Shown here piece by piece: positions 1-11,805 of a stretch of DNA of 64,000 nucleotides (the stretch's first letter is position 1; every line of letters begins with the position of its first letter). This DNA is from Antedon bifida. Taxonomy: Eukaryota > Echinodermata > Crinoidea > Comatulida > Antedonidae. A model generated the notes under the pieces. It was not told where the DNA came from, ran no database searches, and worked only from the letters and a program-made list of their open reading frames with translations. The stretch is from positions 16,559,036 to 16,623,035 of the forward strand of contig OY727093.1 in NCBI GenBank assembly GCA_963402885.1. Reading direction: 5' to 3'. Made by a program: the position numbers and the translations under genes.

Positions 1-258
1 TGTGTTAATGGTAAAAACAGAATAAGATTAGATTGCCAAGCCTTTATGTACTTTTGAAATTTGCATTATCAAAGTGGTCTTTAAATACTCTATTTAGAGG
101 GAAATTAAATGTCAGAATGGTTATCTTGCAGAAGGGTGAGGGTAAATGTAATTTGGTTGGGTCCACCAAAACTGTGGCCTTTGGTATCTAATTAGATACA
201 AAGCTGTAAATTGGTATCTATGGTCAAACCCAAACCATATAACACAACAGGCATAGAA

Positions 259-346
259 ATAAATTCTAAACCGCCCGGTGATACACAGAAAATTATTAAA
301 TTAATTTTGAAATGATAAAGATGAGGAAATCTGTGATAAGAGAACT
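259..346 (-). repeat. Inverted partial copy of the tRNA-array unit flank
   Basis: This stretch is the reverse complement, with scattered mismatches, of the segment downstream of each tRNA gene in the adjacent array. That segment contains the polymerase-III tail, the TTAATTAATTAA stretch and CACCGGGCGGTTTAGAATT. It is a head-to-head fragment of the 366-bp unit, so the left edge of the array is an inverted repeat. Seen directly by comparison with 640-720. Confidence 0.85.
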
Positions 347-555
347 CGGACCGTCTGATATATACACATATATACATATACATACACATACTCTTCGGAG
401 ATCCCGCCTCGTGAATAAAAATACTGAAAGATGAGGGCGTATCAATTTGATCTCTGTTGCGCGTGCGTACAACTGAGGACTAGTGCTGTTCCGCCGTACC
501 ACGCCGAGAATGTTAAAGAGTCGTTATCCAATCGAGTTCGAACAGTACCATGAAA

Positions 556-627
556 GCCCCAGTGGTCTAATGGTTAGGACATCTGCATATCAAGCAGGCG
601 GTCCGAGTTCGAGTCTCGGTTGGGGCG
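556..627 (+). tRNA. tRNA gene, copy 1, anticodon AUC (tRNA-Asp-like)
   Basis: The 72-nt sequence folds into a full cloverleaf. The acceptor stem GCCCCAG pairs with TTGGGGC (one G-U); the D stem is GTCT/GGAC; the anticodon stem TCTGC/GCAGG has one G-U; the T stem CCGAG/CTCGG is perfect with loop TTCGAGT; the discriminator is G. The anticodon loop ATATCAA puts A-T-C at positions 34-36, which reads the Asp codon GAU. Internal A box (TGGTCTAATGG) and B box (GTTCGAGTC) promoters are present, and a run of five Ts follows two bases after the discriminator (630-634). The D arm (GGTCTAATGGTTAGGA) resembles tRNA-Glu rather than typical tRNA-Asp, so isotype is uncertain. A normal eukaryotic tRNA-Asp carries GUC. 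Confidence 0.88.
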
Positions 628-921
628 ACTTTTTCTCATTCTCACAGATTTTCTCATCTTTATCGTTTCAAATTAATTAATTAAATTTCAGTATATCACC
701 GGGCGGTTTAGAATTAAAAGTTCTTTGCCTCTTGTGTTTATATATATAAAAAGTATCTCTTCGGAGATCCCGCCTCGTGAATAAAAATACTGAAAGATGA
801 GGGCGTATCAATTTGATCTCTGTTGCGCGTGCGTACAACTGAGGACTAGTGCTGTTCCGCCGTACCACGCCGAGAATGTTAAAGAGTCGTTATCCAATCG
901 AGTTCGAACAGTACCATGAAA

Positions 922-993
922 GCCCCAGTGGTCTAATGGTTAGGACATCTGCATATCAAGCAGGCGGTCCGAGTTCGAGTCTCGGTTGGGGCG
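922..993 (+). tRNA. tRNA gene, copy 2, anticodon AUC (tRNA-Asp-like)
   Basis: Identical over its 72 nt to the copy at 556 and offset by exactly 366 bp. Same cloverleaf, same ATATCAA anticodon loop, same A and B boxes and the same T-run terminator. No substitution breaks any stem, which fits either a functional gene or a very recent duplication. Confidence 0.88.
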
Positions 994-1287
994 ACTTTTT
1001 CTCATTCTCACAGATTTCCTCATCTTTATCGTTTCAAATTAATTAATTAAATTTCAGTATATCACCGGGCGGTTTAGAATTAAAAGTTCTTTGCCTCTTG
1101 TGTTTATATATATAAAAAGTATCTCTTCGGAGATCCCGCCTCGTGAATAAAAATACTGAAAGATGAGGGCGTATCAATTTGATCTCTGTTGCGCGTGCGT
1201 ACAACTGAGGACTAGTGCTGTTCCGCCGTACCACGCCGAGAATGTTAAAGAGTCGTTATCCAATCGAGTTCGAACAGTACCATGAAA

Positions 1288-1359
1288 GCCCCAGTGGTCT
1301 AATGGTTAGGACATCTGCATATCAAGCAGGCGGTCCGAGTTCGAGTCTCGGTTGGGGCG
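1288..1359 (+). tRNA. tRNA gene, copy 3, anticodon AUC (tRNA-Asp-like)
   Basis: Third identical copy, again offset by 366 bp, in the last full unit of the array. The gene, terminator and upstream 150 bp are all conserved, while the spacer after it begins to diverge near 1475. It shares the isotype uncertainty of the other two copies. Confidence 0.88.
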
Positions 1360-1475
1360 ACTTTTTCTCATTCTCACAGATTTCCTCATCTTTATCGTTT
1401 CAAATTAATTAATTAAATTTCAGTATATCACCGGGCGGTTTAGAATTAAAAGTTCTTTGCCTCTTGTGTTTATAT

Positions 1476-3006
1476 ACATACACATACGTATATATATAAA
1501 TTTCAGCCAGATTCGTGAAGTGACCGATACACCATTGGTTGATTTGACACGGAATGACCCAGACCCCTCTTTAATTAGAAGGGATACCTGTATTTTGATT
1601 TGGTTTAATGACACTATTATATGATATGATAATACAATATAATTGGTCTTTTATTTATAGTCACTCTAATTACTTCATAGATATCACCTATGGTACATTT
1701 CCCAAGGCTCCAGTTTACCCGAGGCTTTATTAAAGTTGATTCGGACAAAGCATTATTCAAATACGATTATTTTACTTTCATCGATTATTTCTATTTAGTT
1801 ATTTTTTAATCAGGATCCAAAAATAATTAAATTGGATATCAAGTATCAGGTGTATTGAGGCTAATTCATGCATACTTTACAACAAAAATAAGGGTTAGAG
1901 ATGTCGAAATTGCCGGTTTCTAAAAAAAAAACTGACAAAATAGTATATTTTTAAAAACCTGTTTTGGTAGTTTGTTTTACATGAACGACTGCATTATCTA
2001 TTTCATTTAGACAGGCCCTTCTTTGATAAACTTTATGAAGGCACTTAGGATAACACCTTCCTTCAACATGCTATTGTGTAAATAGTAGAATAGTTAAAAT
2101 AGTAAGAATTGCTTTTTTGGGCATGAAGGATTAGGATTTGTTTATTGACAATTGTTATGTCATGCACTACATATTTTAAGTATTTTTCAGATGCCAACTT
2201 CCATATAAATATATGGTCAGTTGTTAACCCACAGAAGTAGGCCTGGTTGAAAAATATTATTTTAACTATTGAATGCAATGTGTAGTTTTGGTTTTAAAGT
2301 TTCACTTAGATTTGCTTAGCAGTATATTATGATTAGGTATGTTTAATTAAAACTGAGGAATTGAAAAAAAAATAATATGGAAACATTGCAAAAATAGGAA
2401 GAAAAAAACGTATGGAAAACAGTGTATTTTTTGTTGTTACATCACTTTTCTGTTAGCTTTTTTGGTTAATTTTGTAAAGTGAATCAAATTTTTTAGTCAA
2501 CAGTAGGTCACAGTTACTGCTTCTTTATTTTTATGCAAAAGAGGCTATGATGTTTCAATTTTGGTCTGAAAGGATCTTTAAAGTGTTGCAATTGGGGATA
2601 AAGTTCATATAATACCATACTGTAGATGGTTACCCACACCATGAAGAATCACCTTTTAAACTGTGATATCTCTAGCCAATCTATATAAAAACTCTTTGTA
2701 TAAATACTTATGTGGTACGAACTTGACAAAAAGAAATATAATTTACCGAGAAACAGTGTCCCAAATCACTTATTAAGTACAACGTAGTGTTTTGTGTATT
2801 CAAATTATTATTTTAAAATACTTTATTCTCACTGGTAAGATGCCACAAACGTGTTCATATAATGGATGAGGCTATATGCAATATATATTCAATGTTTTCT
2901 AATCATGCATCCTTTCAACCATGACATATGGAGAAGAGACCTTTTACCCTGACAAGATGAAAACAAATCAGTGTGGTGTCCAGATAAATGTCTTGTTTAC
3001 ATCCGA
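1476..3006. other. AT-rich sequence without recognisable features
   Basis: No open frame of convincing composition, no splice-flanked exon that I recognise and no match to the repeat families elsewhere in the window. The longest frame (2063-2278, minus) has no family resemblance. Confidence 0.6.
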
Positions 3007-3045
3007 TTTAGGGCCTGTTTCTGCTGAGCAGAAATAATCGATTAT

Positions 3046-4594
3046 TAGTTATCCGCTTGGTAGAGCGGATAACTCCTTGTTATTGTATGGGATCAATATT
3101 TTTTGGTTATCCGCAACTTAGTTGCAGGATAACCCATGTGATTGTAAATATCTTTTTCTTCATCATCTTCTTTGTTATTCTTCTTTCTTTCCCGGATTTT
3201 TGTGACCAGCATATCTCTATTGCTTGTGAACATAAATTTGTATAACTTGGTAAAAAGATTGACATTGAAGTGTAGATGTGCAGCCAAGCTTTTGGACGAT
3301 GTCAGAGCCGCGTTGCGTAAGTTACGCGCGATTTTATGATTTTCTATAACTGATCATAACTGTAGAACCAACAAATATTCTTTCATGAAACTTAGTGAAA
3401 ACTTAAGTCATATCAAGGGCAAACTTTCTATGGATTAAAAATGGCATGTTTTACAAGAAGTTACGCGCGCACGCGCATTTAAAGTTTCAAAATGCGCAAA
3501 ATTAATTTCTAATCAACTTTCTACGCTGATCATGACATTTTGAGCATGTAAAAAATTCCCACGCTCGCGAAAAAATTTACGCGTAAGGTGCGCACGGAGC
3601 ATGAAAATCATGTGTTTTTTTCTTGTATTACGATTTTACAGCCTTTCTTAGTCATTTTAAAAAAGATTTACATCATTTCAAATTAAAATGATGTCATACG
3701 AACACGTTGATTTAGACCATTTGCGCGCATTTTAGTTGCAAAAGTGACAACATATTGTCAAAATTAAGCCTATTTTTAATCTATTATAGCTCCTCAGGAT
3801 CATCCACGACCCCCAATTTTTTAAATTTAATATGTAAGCAGATATGTTGTAGATATGAATTCATGCAGAACCTTTACCACTAGGATGTTATGACAACAAA
3901 GCGCATCTCGCTTATACGTATTCCATTTCTCCCGAAATTTTAAAATTGTCTACGTCAATCAACTATCTTTCGCATGAATTAAAAATATTTTAATTTTTAT
4001 AACGTCATCAAGTCTAAAAACGTAAATAACGGTGGTCACTTATTTTCATCTTTACAGTAAAGTTCAATCTGTTATAGCTCGTCAGAATAAAAAGTGATAA
4101 TCATGATTAAAACGTTTTCTGGAAGCTATTGGATTGTAGATACAAATTGATGTGAATATTTTGCCAATCAGATGCTGTGACGTCATCATATGGCCAGTTG
4201 AATTCAAAAAGTCATATTTTCATCTCTTGCGTAAAAGTTCATTGCGTTTAAACAAGAGCGCATCTCACTTTTTCGTGCCCAAAATTCTTCAAATTTGTCT
4301 TCTAAAATTGTTATCTTTATATGTCAATTTGATGATGTCATCGTGTTAATAATTGGATTTAAAAGATGGGTCTCGTAATTTTGTCTGTGCTACAATGTAT
4401 ATAACATATACAGTTTATTCTGTAAAATACTGTAATGGTGTATGCTACATAATAGGTACAATTCAGCACTGTAAACATATTTATTTCATGTCATAGGATG
4501 GCATAATAATTGTCGAGGTTCATATAGTTAAGTATGTGCATGTTGCGTTTGCGCGGATAACCCGAACTCGTCAAAGTGACGAGTTCAAATCTAG
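3046..4594 (+). mobile_element. Helitron-like hairpin repeat, unit A
   Basis: The unit opens with a 10-bp hairpin (GTTATCCGCT / AGCGGATAAC at 3048-3073) and then a second hairpin built from GGTTATCC..GGATAACC with an inner GCAAC/GTTGC stem (3112-3140). It closes with GCGGATAACCC, the 10-bp hairpin GAACTCGTCA/TGACGAGTTC, a four-base spacer and CTAG followed by T. A hairpin just before a CTAG end followed by T is the classical 3' end of Helitrons. The subterminal GTTATCCGC/GCGGATAAC inverted repeat resembles Helentron-type elements. There is no coding capacity, so it is non-autonomous. The interior is a degenerate series of roughly 300-bp subrepeats carrying TGACGTCA-type palindromes. Class assignment is inference. 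Confidence 0.72.
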
Positions 4595-4640
4595 TTGGTT
4601 ATCCGCAACTTAGTTGTTATTGTCACGTTTCTTTTTCTTC

Positions 4641-6299
4641 ATTAGTTATCCGCTTAGTAGCGGATAACTCCTTGTAACTGTATGAAATCATCTTTTTGGT
4701 TATCCGCAACTTAGTTGCAGGATAATTGGTTATCCGCAACTTAGTTGCAGGATAACCCATGTGATTGTAAATATCTTTTTTTTTCATCTTCTTTGTTATT
4801 CTTCTTTCTTTCCCGGATTTTTGTGACCAGCATATCTCTATTGCTTGTGAACATAACTTTGTATAACTTGGTAAAAAGATTGACATTTACCTGAAGTTGT
4901 GCACCTCCATATTTTGAATGACGTCAGAGTTGCGCAACGTGACTTACGCACGATTTTATGAATTTCAATGATTGATCATAGGATAAAAAATAAAAGTCAT
5001 TTTGTATTGACATTTGGTGTATATTTAAGTCATATCAAAGGCAAACTTTCTATGGATTAAAAATGGCATGTTTTACAAGAAGTTACGCGCGCACGCGCAT
5101 TTAAAGTTTCAAAATGCGCAAAATTAATTTCTAATCAACTTTCTGCGCTGATCATGACATTTTGAGCATGTCAAAAATTCCCGCGCGCGCAAAAAATGTT
5201 ACGCGTAAGATGCGCACGGAGCATGAAAATCATGTTTTTTCTCTTGAATTGTCATTGTCCAGCCTTTCCTAGTCATTTTCAAAAAGATTGACATAATTTC
5301 AAATTAAAATGACATCATACGAACACGTTGATTTAGACCATTTGCGCGCGTTTTAGTTTAAAAAGTGACAAAATATTGTCAAAATAATGCCTATTTTGAA
5401 TCTATTATAGCTCTTTAGGATCGAAGGTGACCCCCAATTTTTTTAACTTATTATGCAAGAAGATAAATTGTAGAAATGATTTCATGCAGAATTTTTACCT
5501 CTCGGATGTTATGACGTCATCGTATGGCCACACGAATGTAAAATATATGATTTTTGTCTCTTTCGTTATTGCTCATCATATTCAACAGAGCGCATCTCGC
5601 TTATACGTATTCCATTTCCCCCGAGATTTTAATATTGTCTACGTCAATCAACTATCTTTCGCATGAGTTAAAATTGTTTTATTTTTTATGACGTCATCAT
5701 GTCTAAAAATGTAAATAACATGGGTCACTTATTTTCATCTTTACAGTAAATTTTAATCTCTTATAGCTCGTCACAATAAAAAGTGACACGCATGATTAAA
5801 ACTTATTATAGAAGTTGTTGAATTGTAGATATGAATTCATATACAAATTTTGTCTATCTGATGTCATGTCTGATATCATATGGCCAGTTGAATTCAAAAA
5901 GTCATATTTTCATCTCTTGCGTAAAAGTTCATTGTGTTTAAACGAGAGCGCATCTTACTCTTACGTGCCCAAAATTCTTCAAATTTGTATTAATGTAATT
6001 ATTTAGATAATTACCTTCTAAAATAGTTATGTTTATATGTCAATTTGATGACGTCATCGTGTTAATAATTGGATTTAAAAGATGGGTCTCGTAATTTCGG
6101 CTATGCTACACTGTATATAACATATACAGTGTATTCTGTAAATACTGTATGCTACAAAATAGGTACAATTCAGCACTGTAAACAACATTAATTCATGTCA
6201 TAGATGGCATAATAATTGTCGGCGTTCATATATTTTAAAAGTGCATGTTGCGTTTGCGCGGATAACCCGAACTCGTCAAAGTGACGAGTTCAAATCTAG
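4641..6299 (+). mobile_element. Helitron-like hairpin repeat, unit B
   Basis: Same architecture as unit A. The opening hairpin keeps both 10-bp arms while its loop changes from six to four bases (4645-4668). The second hairpin is duplicated in tandem (4700-4757). The 3' hairpin GAACTCGTCA/TGACGAGTTC precedes CTAG at 6296-6299. TGACGTCA occurs near 5510, 5688 and 6050, with degenerate forms elsewhere. A 46-bp fragment of the second hairpin (4595-4640) separates it from unit A. Confidence 0.75.
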
Positions 6300-7870
6300 T
6301 TGGTTATCCGCAACTTAGTTGCAGGATAACCCATGTGATTGTAAATATCTTTTTTTTCATCATCTTTGTTCTTCTTTCTTTCCCGGAATTTTGTTGCACG
6401 CATATCTCTCACCCTTGTCAACATAAGATTGTATAACTTTGTCATAAGATTGATCTGTAGCTGTAGATGTGAAGGAAACTTCGTTATAAGACGTTAGAGT
6501 CGCGTAGCGTAAGTTACGCACGATTTTATGAATTTCAATGATTGATCATAGATTATAAACCAAAAGTCATTTTGTTTTGACACTTAGTGAAAATTTAAGT
6601 CATATCAAGGGCAAACTTTCTATGGATTAAAAATGACATGTTTCACAAGAAGTTACGCGCGCACGCGCATTTAAAATTTAAAAATGCGCAAAATTAATTT
6701 CTAATCAACTTTCTACGCTGATCATGACATTTTAAACATGTCAAAAATTCCCACGCGCGCGAAAAAAATTACGCGTAAGGTGCGCACGGAGAATGAAAAT
6801 CATGTGTTTTTTTCTTGAATTATGATTTTACAGCCTTTCTTAGTCATTTTAAAAAAGATTTACATCATTTCAAATTAAAATGACGTCATACGAACACGTT
6901 GATTTAGACCATTTGCGCACGTTTTAGTTGCAAAAGTGACAACATATTGTCAAAATTAAGCCTATTTTTAATCTATTATAGCTCCTCAGGATCATCCACG
7001 ACCCCCAATTTTTTTTAATTTAATATGTAAGCAGATATGTTGTAGATATGAATTCATGCAGAACCTTTACCACTCGGATGTTATGATGTCATCGTATGGC
7101 CACACGAATGTAAAATATAGAATTTTTTACTCTTTCGTTATTGCTCATCAAATTCAACAAAGCGCTTCTCGGTTATACGTATTCCATTTCCCCCGAAATT
7201 TTAATATTGTCTACGGTAATCAACTATCTTTCGCATGAATTAAAAATATTTTAATTTTAATGTCTAAAAATGTAAATAACGTGGGTCACTTATTTTCATC
7301 TTTACAGTAAATTTCAATCTGTTATAGCTCGTCAGAATAAAAAGTGATAATCATGATTAAAACGTTTTCTGGAAGCTATTGGATTGTAGATACGAATTGA
7401 TGTGAATATTTTGCCAATCAGATGTTGTGACGTCATCATATGGCCAGTTGAATTCAAAAAGTCATATTTTCATCTCTTGCGTAAAAGTTCATTGCGTTTA
7501 AACGAGAGCGCATCTCACTTTTACGTGCCCAAAATTCTTCAAATTTGTTTTAATGTAATTATTTAGATAATTATCTTCTAAAATTGTTATCTTTATATGT
7601 CAATTTGATGATGTCATCGTGTTAATAATTGGATTTAAAAGATGGGTCTCGTAATTTCGTCTATGCTACACTGTATATAACATATACAGTTTATTCTGTA
7701 AAATACTGTAATGGTGTATGCTACATAATAGGTACAATTCAGCACTGTAAACATATTTATTTCATGTCATAGGATGGCATAATAATTGTCGAGGTTCATA
7801 TAGTTAAGTATGTGCATGTTGCGTTTGCGCGGATAACCCGAACTCGTCAAAGTGACGAGTTTAAATCTAG
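6300..7870 (+). mobile_element. Helitron-like hairpin repeat, unit C (5'-shortened)
   Basis: Starts directly at the second hairpin (GGTTATCCGCAAC...) with no gap after the CTAG of unit B, so it lacks the first hairpin. The interior closely matches units A and E. It ends with the same 3' hairpin and CTAG at 7867-7870. The short frame at 7056-7238 is a repeat-derived open stretch also present in units B and E, not a gene. Confidence 0.73.
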
Positions 7871-8737
7871 TTTTTCTGTATTATTCTTGTTTCCTTCCTT
7901 CCTTTTTGTGAGTCGCGTTTCTCTAAAATGTGTAAACATAACATTTCATAACTTTGACAACATATGGGCATTTACGTGAAGTTGTGCACCTCCTATTTTT
8001 GAATTACGTCATAGTTGCGCAACGTGACTTACGCGCAATTTTATGAATTTCAATGATTGATTATAGATTAAAAACCAAAAGTCATTTAGTATTGACACTT
8101 TGACAAAATTTAAGTCATATCAGGGGCAAACTTTCTACGGATTAAAAATGGCATGTTTCACAAGAAGTTACGCGCGCACGCGCATTTAAAATTTCAAAAT
8201 GCGCAAAATTAATTTCTAATCAACTTTTTATGCGTTTCTTGTCATTTTGAGCATGTCAAAAATTCCCACGGCCGCGCAATTTTTTACGCACGCGGTGCGC
8301 ACGTAGCGTTAAAAACATATCTTTTTCTCTTGAATTATATTTTTCAAGTCTTTCCTAGTAATTTTGAAAACAATTTAGACCTTTTCCAGTTTAAATAACG
8401 CCATACGAACACGTTGAATAAGACAATTCGTGCGCGTTTTTTATGAAAAAGCTTAAAAAATCGTCAAAATTATGTCTTTTTTTAAACAGTCATAGTTTCT
8501 AAAGTAAACCGTGAACCGTTTATTTTTATTACAAAATCTAGAAGTTGATGAGTTGTAGATATCGGATCATGCATCGATAAGGCTAAAAAAACATTGTGAC
8601 GTCACCGTATGGCCACACGAATGTAAAATATAGGATTTTTGTCTCTTTCGTTATTGCTCATCACATTCAATGGAGCGCATCACGCTTATCTGTATACAAA
8701 ATCTAGAAGTTGTCAAAGTGACGAGTTTCATGTCTAG
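7871..8737 (+). mobile_element. Helitron-like hairpin repeat, unit D (diverged, deleted)
   Basis: A shorter and more diverged relative. It lacks both opening hairpins, keeps the acgcgcgcacgcgc block and one TGACGTCA-type region, and ends with GTCAAAGTGACGAGTTTCATG and CTAG at 8734-8737. This end variant matches the isolated unit at 40567-42206 better than units A to C, so two subfamilies have mixed in this array. Confidence 0.65.
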
Positions 8738-8870
8738 TTAACCGTTTATTTTTTTAATCGATTATTTTTGGGCAGCAGAAACGGCGCAAAATAAAATAAC
8801 CGATTAAAAACACCCAATCCATTGCGTGTTTTAATCAATTATTTCTTGTTTTAACCGATTATTGCGGAGC

Positions 8871-10151
8871 AGTTTTGAGCTGCAACACAAATAGCGATTA
8901 TTGACCCCACTTTGACCTCTAGAGTATGGCAAACTCATTCACGTCACAAAGCATGCTGTTTATTTGCGCGATATTGACGATGATCAGCAAAACAATGATC
9001 ACGATGTAGACCGAATAACAATCAAATTTTAAACATTTGATTTTTATTAATTTGTGGGGGAGAATTATACCGAGACACTCCAGGTGTTACAAGTACACCG
9101 TTACATCCCACCAGTCCAGGCTAACGATGTTTTACATGTCCTTTTTTAGGCCTGTTGTCTGTTGACTTGTTTCGGTAGAAATATATAGCCTATTTATAGG
9201 CCTAGCAGGCCGAAGATAGAACCAACGAACGGCGAAACGAACTTTTCTCATCGACGTGTCCTTATTAATATAACATCATTATTTTGTTGTATGTGGTACG
9301 GTAGTAGGCCTAGATGTTTATTTTACAAATAAATATAGCTTTACGTAAGAGTAATTTTTAATCCTACATGTGAGAGTTTTAGTCAGCGATAGGATGTAAA
9401 CAAACCAACTCTCATCGGCCTTTCATAACTTGAACTGCGCTGTGGGGGAATGATGACGTGATTTTAAAAACCGATTACCTGAATAACTGATTAAAGTCGT
9501 AGCATTTTTCAATTGCAACGCGATGATGAAAGAATCATCGATAACATGTATAAATGATAATGAAAATGCTTTTGATGATTTAAGAGTAAATGTATTAGAT
9601 GTTGAAAAAATTCCCGTTATATATCGAAAATCCCGAAAACGATCCCGCTTGGAATTTTTTTTTATCGGGATCGGGATTCCAGATTTTAATAATAATCAAA
9701 ACAGTTTTAATAAGAACAAGAGTTTAAAAAACGGCGGATACGTAAATGTGTTTCCTGTTTAAAAAATGATACGGTGTCATATTGATGATTAAGGTAAGAG
9801 ACCATGACTTCATTTATTGTTCATTCATTCATTTTATTAACCATTGCATATTTATTCATTTCATTGTTGAGTTTTGTTCATCACTACTATAATATAACAT
9901 TTTCATATGTTGGTATTGGTTTACTTTTTACCCCAATACTATTGATTAAAAATGTTGAGTTGTTTTTGTTCAATATACGATATGTTTACGACCAAGTTCA
10001 ATTGTTGTTTTAATGAGATAACCAAGTTGAGTTTATTTAATATGTTGAGGGTATTTACGCTATTGGTTTCCTAGCTGAAGAGCTCTAATGCACGTTGTCA
10101 CTTTCTGATGCGCACTCTAGGGTAATATTCACACACACAAAGTCCCATATC
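8871..10151. other. No gene recognised
   Basis: Mixed AT-rich sequence with a TAGGCCTA-type cluster near 9195. Two open frames, 9523-9762 (79 codons) and 9804-10013 (69 codons), look like chance: the first is lysine/asparagine-rich, the second hydrophobic, and neither resembles a known family or has a convincing context. Confidence 0.5.
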
Positions 10152-10275
10152 CAGTATTGCGCTTTTATAATACTTAATCAATTAAATTTGTGTGCTATAC
10201 CACAAATTTAATTACAAAAGTAGCAAATATGTAACACACAAAACAATTGCAAAATATCAAAACCATTCAAATAAA
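10152..10275. repeat. Dispersed repeat, short copy
   Basis: Shares AGTATTGCGCTTTTATAATA, a CACAAATTT hairpin and a TTGCAAAATATCAAAACC end with the longer copy at 11806-12722. The AAATTTGTG...CACAAATTT arms form a 9-bp stem. Confidence 0.7.
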
Positions 10276-11805
10276 AAAATTTAAATGTTGAACATGAAAA
10301 CAAATTAAAAATTTGTGTTACTGCAGCAATGGGTTTTGGTTCGATTTATGTCCACTTTTTATTTTATCTGCCGTCGTCGAACCGCAGGTTGGCAATCATG
10401 ACTTTGCCATTCGTTTGACGTCAGTGTTGGTTCCAATTAATACACCACGAAAAACAACCATTTTAGTTTGCGCTCATCATCTAGGCCTAATTCACACAAT
10501 TTTTCTTTAGAGTTTTTTATTTTAGTAAAGTCTGAAGAGTCAAAAGTAAAGTCTAAAGTTCCATTTCAGTATTGCTTTCATTTTTTAGCTTACATATATT
10601 TCAAAGTGAAGGGATGGTGTATAACAAAATCAATGGCTGTAAATACAGTAGTTCCGAATTTTATTCTTGATACAATTTGTTTTTATTTTATCAGAGTACA
10701 CTTTTATTATACTTGCCTGTGCAAAGTATAACCACATATATTAAGGCAGAAAAAGACGGGTTACTGCTAGTATATTTAAATACTATAGTATACAATGCAT
10801 TAAATAGTGAAAAATTTTGCTCTGATTGGGCGCGCACCAACTACCACATATTTACGATCACCTCCAGACGACTGGTCTCCTAGGCTACACACCAAAAACA
10901 TCCACGGATGGAAAGGAGTCCAATTGGCATCACAAAAAACAACTGACGAAGTCTAGCTGACGGCTTGACAAAACTGTCTTGACACACAAGTTATTTTACT
11001 GGTTTACAATTAATGAACTATCTCTATACAATACCATGCATGATTTACACTTTATTGCCTTTTTAGTGGATTGTTACAGATCTAACCGAAACATGCCTGT
11101 AACAAGATACTGTAAAAAGTTGTTTAGTTATTTTTATCCAATGTTGGCCATTTTTTATTTAACGTGATTATTTTGGCAACTTAATATTTGAAATTCTTGG
11201 AAACGGGTTGACAATAAATGACCTTCAGCGAGTGAGAGAAACACAAGAAAAATATTTAAATGTAATTACAGCGGTTTTTACAAATGTTTAAATTGCTTCA
11301 TAATCAATCTATTGCAAAAAAATGAATTATTTATGATTAAAGGATAAAAACTTGCCAGTAGAAACAATTTAATGCATATCATTAAAATGTATATAATTTA
11401 TCAAACTTTTCCTGGATTAAATAATTAAAGTTTCTATAGTAAAAAAGTTTTAAAACCAGCATTTCCAAAATGCAGTATATATACTGTAGTATTAGGAGTA
11501 AATTTTCTTTTTTGTTGCTCAATCCAATTAGTACAGAATTAGAAAGTACTTACGACATTTAGCAAACGTGCCATTTGCATTTTTCAAGTAGGTTGTTGTT
11601 TAGTTTACATTAATGGTCATATGTCACCTCAGTGAAAAATCAAACAGAATGTTTGCGAAATATCGTCGCAAGTTCTTTTTCATTCTGTACATTATACTAA
11701 TTGGATCAACAAAAAAGAAAATGTAATCCTATATTTAGGATCAAAATTAAATTACTTTAATATTATTTAGTTCTAATATTAGTTCTATTGTAATACACAT
11801 GAGTA
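10276..11805. other. No gene recognised
   Basis: AT-rich sequence between the two copies of a dispersed repeat. Short frames here (for example 10313-10510 and 10979-11167) show no family resemblance. Confidence 0.5.

Larger units (their letters stand above)
391..1475 (+). repeat. Tandem array of three 366-bp units, each with one tRNA gene
   Basis: Units start at 391, 757 and 1123 with CTCTTCGGAGATCCCGCCTC and are nearly identical, so the array is young or homogenised. Each unit has a short hairpin with a TTCG loop, about 150 bp of upstream sequence, one 72-nt tRNA gene, a T-run terminator and an AT-rich spacer with TATATATA. The third unit fades into TA/CA-rich simple sequence near 1475. The short frames that run through these units on both strands look like by-products of the repeat rather than proteins. 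Confidence 0.93.
3007..8870. mobile_element. MITE split by the Helitron-like repeat block
   Basis: The left piece (3009-3045) reads GGGCCTGTTTCTGCTG followed by the palindrome TAATCGATTA. The right piece (8738-8870) has a second TAATCGATTA, then GGGCAGCAGAAAC and several AACCGATTA half-palindromes. The same order of motifs, with TAACCGGTTA palindromes, is seen in reverse in the complete 435-bp element at 31373-31807. The four repeat units at 3046-8737 therefore sit inside an older element of that family. The right terminus of this copy was not found. Confidence 0.6.

Noticed and set aside
483-1412. Repeated 63-65-codon frames across the tRNA units on both strands
   Set aside because: They run through the tRNA gene itself and its spacer and exist only because the unit is repeated; an RNA gene explains the conservation.
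9523-10013. Two adjacent frames of 79 and 69 codons as possible small proteins
   Set aside because: Low-complexity composition, no family resemblance, no conserved copy and no splice or promoter context.
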